The position numbers were made by a program, and so were the translations under genes. The notes below the pieces were generated by a model. The model had not been told where the DNA came from and made no database searches. It worked only from the letters and a program-made list of their open reading frames with translations. A stretch of 64,000 nucleotides of DNA from CP2-2F sp034432555 (lineage in GTDB: Bacteria > Chloroflexota > Anaerolineae > Aggregatilineales > UBA2796), in assembly GCA_034432555.1 (NCBI GenBank), contig DAOUBW010000048.1, positions 62,001-126,000 on the forward strand, given 5' to 3'. This document shows, piece by piece, positions 61,341 through 64,000 of the stretch (position 1 is its first letter; every line of letters begins with the position of its first letter).

Positions 61341-62206
61341 GCGCGCACCTCGGCGGCGTGCTTCAGCACATAATCCACCACACGGGCGGGAATATCTACG
61401 CCTGTTGGCTGGATGCTGTTGCGGAATTCCATCGTGTGGTTGATCTCATTCACCAGCAAGCCGCGTTCAGGGTCTTCCAGCAAATCCACAGCCAGCACAC
61501 CACCGCCCACAGCCTGCGCCGCACGGACTGCCAGCGCGCCCATTTCGGGCGTTACAGGGCAGTTTTCCGCTACGCCGCCCAGTGCCGTGTTGGTGATCCA
61601 GTGTTTGCTGGTGCGGTAAATGGCGCAAATGCACCTATCATCGATCACAAAAGCGCGAATATCACGGTTAGGCTTATCAATGAAGCGCTGAATGTAGAAA
61701 ATGCTGTGCTGATAGCCGCCTAGCACTTCCTTATGCTCTAAGATTGCCTCTGCCGCCGCCTTATCATTGATGCGTGCCAACAACCTGCCCCACGAACCGA
61801 CCACAGGCTTTAAGACAACGGGATAGCCCATGCGCTCAATTGCCGCCAACGCCGAGTCGGACGTGAAGGCGACCTCGATCTCAGGCTGCGGCACGCCTGC
61901 CTCTTTTAAGGCGATGGAAGTCAGCAGTTTATCGGCGCAGGTATGGGCAGTTTGCCAGCGGTTGATGACAGTATTGCCCATCATTTCAAGCAGGCGCAGC
62001 GCATACAGCCCACGCGAAGTACTGACCGAGCGCTCTAGGATAACGTCATAGGGCAGTGGCGCAGCCTGTGTGCCAATGCTTAGAATCAACTCGTCATCAA
62101 AAATGATGGTTGGCTGAATGCCGCGCCCCTCAAAGGCAGCCAGCAGCAGTTTTTCTTCAACGCGAATGCGAGAGGCAATAATGCCGACGCGCAACGATGC
62201 ACTCAC
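61337..62206 (-). CDS. lysX: Alpha-aminoadipate/glutamate-LysW ligase LysX
   Basis: A 289-aa ATP-grasp ligase of the LysX/ArgX/RimK family. It links alpha-aminoadipate (or glutamate) to the C-terminal Glu of LysW. Motifs: YDVILERSVSTSRGLYALRL, MGNTVINRW, YPVVLKPVVGSWGRLLA (ATP-binding Lys), YIQRFIDKPNRDIRAFV, and metal-binding VDLLEDPERGLLVNEIN and NHTMEFRN. It lies 3 bases after lysW and overlaps argC by 4 bases. Whether the operon makes lysine, arginine or both cannot be told here. Confidence 0.93.
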   Translation of the reverse strand: MSASLRVGIIASRIRVEEKLLLAAFEGRGIQPTIIFDDELILSIGTQAAPLPYDVILERSVSTSRGLYALRLLEMMGNTVINRWQTAHTCADKLLTSIALKEAGVPQPEIEVAFTSDSALAAIERMGYPVVLKPVVGSWGRLLARINDKAAAEAILEHKEVLGGYQHSIFYIQRFIDKPNRDIRAFVIDDRCICAIYRTSKHWITNTALGGVAENCPVTPEMGALAVRAAQAVGGGVLAVDLLEDPERGLLVNEINHTMEFRNSIQPTGVDIPARVVDYVLKHAAEVRA

Positions 62207-62209
62207 AGG

Positions 62210-62374
62210 TTATTCGCCCCAGTCCTCTTGTTCCATCGGTGCTGGCTCAAGCTGAAGCGGATCAACGGCAATCACTTCCAGTTCTGCGCCGCACTCAGTG
62301 CAGGTGACGATCTCACCGCGCAGCACGTCGGTGAGCGTCAGCGTGGCTTCGCACTCTGGGCAGGTAGCATTCAT
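62210..62374 (-). CDS. lysW: Amino-group carrier protein LysW
   Basis: A 54-aa acidic carrier. Zinc finger residues 4-30: CPECEATLTL and CTECGAELEV. The C-terminus EDWGE ends in the Glu to which the substrate is attached, the hallmark of LysW. The ATG at 62374 behind GAGGG starts exactly at the family N-terminus (MNATCPEC). First gene of lysW-lysX-argC. Confidence 0.95.
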   Translation of the reverse strand: MNATCPECEATLTLTDVLRGEIVTCTECGAELEVIAVDPLQLEPAPMEQEDWGE

Positions 62375-62421
62375 GTTTTGGTTCCCTCTCAAGGTGGTGT
62401 GGTCTAAGGTGTTTCGCGCTA

Positions 62422-62450
62422 AGCATAGCGCTTATTTGCCCGAATCGCAA
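62422..62450 (-). promoter_or_regulatory. Candidate sigma70-type promoter of the lysW operon
   Basis: On the minus strand TTGCGA (62450-62445) and TATGCT (62427-62422) are 17 bases apart, 48 bases upstream of the lysW start. Confidence 0.55.
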
Positions 62451-62600
62451 TATGTGTGTGGGGTGCGGGTGGGTTCCTTTTTCCCACAAGGCTTGCCGAG
62501 CCTGCTGTCTTGCGCTAGAATGGCGCGAATCGTGAATGGGTGAACAAGCTGCCTATTATCGGCAGCACACCCTGACCACCGTTTGGGAAATATGTACCGT

Positions 62601-63002
62601 ATGCGTAAGTTATTTGTCGTGTTGGCTGCTACCCTTGTCTTTGCGCCGCGCCTTGCCTTGCTGAGCGCGGAGAACGCAGCACGCCAACTCGACTTGCCAC
62701 CCCATAACGACTTTTTGCCGCTGCCGGATGCCCTGCCAGCAGCGCACCTTGCCCGCACGCCGCAGCCTATCCTGATGTTGGGCATCCTGGCTGCTTTCGC
62801 CCAGTGGCGCGCTGCATTTGGCAGCGCTGGCAGCCTGACGGCTGGCACACCGCCCCTGCATCACACGGCACAGGCAGCCTTCCCATCGCTCCTTGGTATG
62901 GTGTTGTGTGCAGCAGGTGCGCTCCTGATCGGCTGCTGCGGCTATGGGGCGGCACAACCGCGCCGTCGTGCGCCGCCAAGCCTCTGCCCAAATCCACGCT
63001 GA
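62601..63002 (+). CDS. Small secreted or membrane protein, unknown
   Basis: A 133-aa protein (ATG at 62601; in-frame ATGs at 62592 and 62583). It starts with a signal peptide-like stretch (RKLFVVLAATLVFAPRLALL), has a Pro/Ala-rich middle (LPPHNDFLPLPDALPAAHLA), and a second hydrophobic helix near the C-terminus (LLGMVLCAAGALLIGCCGYG) with a basic Pro-rich tail. No ribosome-binding site is clear and no family is recognised. It lies 90 bases upstream of secD on the same strand. Confidence 0.45.
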   Translation: MRKLFVVLAATLVFAPRLALLSAENAARQLDLPPHNDFLPLPDALPAAHLARTPQPILMLGILAAFAQWRAAFGSAGSLTAGTPPLHHTAQAAFPSLLGMVLCAAGALLIGCCGYGAAQPRRRAPPSLCPNPR

Positions 63003-63092
63003 CGGCTCGGTGTGGCATCTTGCCTGCCGCACCCCACCTTAGATTTTTTCGCTGAATTCGTTTCAACCAACCTGAAGGGAACTTTGACGCCT

Positions 63093-64000
63093 ATGCAAAG
63101 AGGAACTGGTGCATGGCTGGCGATTGTGATCGCCATAGCCGTCCTTTGCACCTACATGATTCTGCCCAATGCGGGCTTGTTTGGTCGCCCAGTTGAAGTG
63201 CGCCCCGGCCTTGATATTCAAGGCGGTGTGCGCGTCCTGATGCGTGCCGACCAAGACGACGTAACGCCAGAGCAAATGGAAGAAGTGCGCCGCGTGATTG
63301 ATCGGCGCGTGAATGCGATTGGTGTGGCGGAGCCTATCGTGCAGACTGCCGGCAGCAACCGCATTATTGTGGAACTGCCCGGCATTCAAAATCCTGACGC
63401 GGCAATTGACCTCATCCGCCAAACGGCACTGCTTGAATTTGTGGACTTTGCCGCCATTGGCGGCTGCACTGCGCCCATGCCGCCGCCCGGCACATACATC
63501 TTGACCAACCGCCAGCAGGCGCTGCGCGAGCAGACACCTGACGCTACGCCAGAGCCAACCGCCGAAGCGACGGCTGATCCGACGGCAGCGCCAACCACCG
63601 AACCTACTGCCGAAGCGACGGCTGATCCGACGGCTGATCCGACGGCAGCGCCAACCACCGAACCCACTGCCGAAGCGACGGCTGAGGCAGCCCCTGAAGC
63701 GGCTGCCACGCCTGAGTCACCCACCGAACCTACGCCGGAACCAACACCCGATCCGCTTACGCCCGGCAGCAAGGCAAACCCACTGCTGAACCCTTGCACG
63801 AATTTGCCCTTTAACACCGTCATGACGGGTGCAGGGCTGCGCGATGCCCAAGCGCGTTTAGGCGGTCAGACTGGCACGCAGTATGTGGTGGGCTTTGACC
63901 TGAACAGCGGCAGCCCTGAAGCACAGGCTTTCGCGGCACACACCGGCGCGAATATTGGGCAGCCGTTGGCAATCGTGCTGGATGGCGAAGTGCTGAGCGC
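63093..64000 (+). CDS. secD: Protein translocase subunit SecD (N-terminal part, runs off the window)
   Basis: The first ~302 codons of SecD, which pulls exported proteins through SecYEG using the proton gradient. A membrane helix (residues 7-28) is followed by VRPGLDIQGGVRVLMRAD, the family's GLDLxGG motif, then VRRVIDRRVNAIGVAEP, NRIIVELPGIQNPDAAIDLI and ALLEFVDF. From about residue 148 to 230 there is a Thr/Pro/Glu/Ala repeat insertion, after which SecD resumes: VMTGAGLRDAQARL and QPLAIVLDGEVLS. AAGGGA lies 12 bases before the ATG. The polytopic C-terminal half is beyond the end. Confidence 0.93.
   Translation, partial: MQRGTGAWLAIVIAIAVLCTYMILPNAGLFGRPVEVRPGLDIQGGVRVLMRADQDDVTPEQMEEVRRVIDRRVNAIGVAEPIVQTAGSNRIIVELPGIQNPDAAIDLIRQTALLEFVDFAAIGGCTAPMPPPGTYILTNRQQALREQTPDATPEPTAEATADPTAAPTTEPTAEATADPTADPTAAPTTEPTAEATAEAAPEAAATPESPTEPTPEPTPDPLTPGSKANPLLNPCTNLPFNTVMTGAGLRDAQARLGGQTGTQYVVGFDLNSGSPEAQAFAAHTGANIGQPLAIVLDGEVLS
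63561..63684 (+). repeat. In-frame tandem repeat inside secD
   Basis: A 48-base unit (starting GCCGAAGCGACGGCTGATCC) at 63561-63608 is repeated at 63609-63668 with one 12-base duplication inside (GACGGCTGATCC), and a partial third copy follows at 63669-63684. It encodes AEATADPTAAPTTEPT-type units. All changes are multiples of three, so the frame is kept. Confidence 0.9.

Noticed and set aside
63386..63823. Minus-strand frame rich in Val-Gly-Ser-Ala repeats opposite secD
   Set aside because: It is the antisense of the Thr/Pro/Glu repeat in secD; the repeat gives open frames on both strands. No start signal.

Overview
The window reads as a contiguous piece of a bacterial chromosome with a moderately high GC content, most likely from the Chloroflexota (an Anaerolineae-like lineage). 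This is inferred from gene content and not from any marker rRNA: there is a LysW-type amino-group-carrier operon, a SufR-SufCBD locus, a DUF4388 protein beside an MglA-like GTPase, many GAF/CHASE sensor kinases, a CoaE with a long C-terminal extension, and secreted proteins with Thr/Pro/Glu linkers. No rRNA, tRNA, CRISPR array, transposase or prophage gene was found. Genes are tightly packed, in short operons, and many intergenic gaps hold long near-perfect hairpins that act as (often bidirectional) terminators.

Layout. 1-6 kb: tail of a sugar ABC permease, pyrD, rpsA, a decayed WYL-type regulator, an unknown gene and a secreted LysM-glycosidase. 5.7-11 kb: a TfoX-like protein, adenosine deaminase, a small membrane protein, a response regulator with a CHASE4-type histidine kinase, and a secreted protein. 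11.5-17.3 kb: the F1 part of the ATP synthase (atpA-atpG-atpD-atpC) without delta or F0 genes, followed by a Uma2-family gene and a second epsilon-like gene. 17.3-21.5 kb: ROK sugar kinase, aroC, an Ldh2-type dehydrogenase and rplY. 21.7-28.9 kb: signalling genes (GAF kinase, two single-domain receivers, a PhoB/PhoR-like pair), a membrane-anchored DsbA and a membrane dipeptidase. 29-34.5 kb: a 1081-residue protein of unknown function, a small membrane protein, a probable PD-(D/E)XK nuclease-like protein and rnhB. 34.5-42.2 kb: a receiver-GAF-cyclase protein, a DUF1269 protein, a large polytopic membrane protein, and a peptide-type ABC transporter (binding protein and two permeases, no ATPase genes).

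42.4-49.7 kb is an iron-sulphur cluster assembly locus: a DUF59 (SufT-like) gene and sufR face sufC-sufB-sufD-rhodanese-sufU across a strong sigma70-type promoter. sufB carries a full-length, apparently splicing-competent LAGLIDADG intein of 408 residues. No sufS cysteine desulfurase gene is present; a two-domain rhodanese sits where sufS is often found. 49.7-58.8 kb: two alpha/beta hydrolases, an MglA-like GTPase with a DUF4388 partner, a lipoprotein that fuses a cysteine-less DsbA-like domain to a cyclophilin, an SDR dehydrogenase, a CcrM-like GANTC-type adenine methyltransferase with a C-terminal RAMA domain lying between two 40-bp imperfect direct repeats, a zinc-ribbon protein and small unknown genes. 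58.8-64 kb: a CoaE fusion, lysW-lysX-argC(lysY) for carrier-protein-dependent lysine or arginine synthesis, a small secreted/membrane protein and the start of secD, which carries a repetitive Thr/Pro/Glu/Ala insertion.

I did not find one unmistakable new system. The best candidates for a second look are the intein-split suf locus with its missing sufS and its IscU-spaced SufU, the three-gene unit at 29.1-33.9 kb, the repeat-flanked methyltransferase, and the duplicated epsilon gene.
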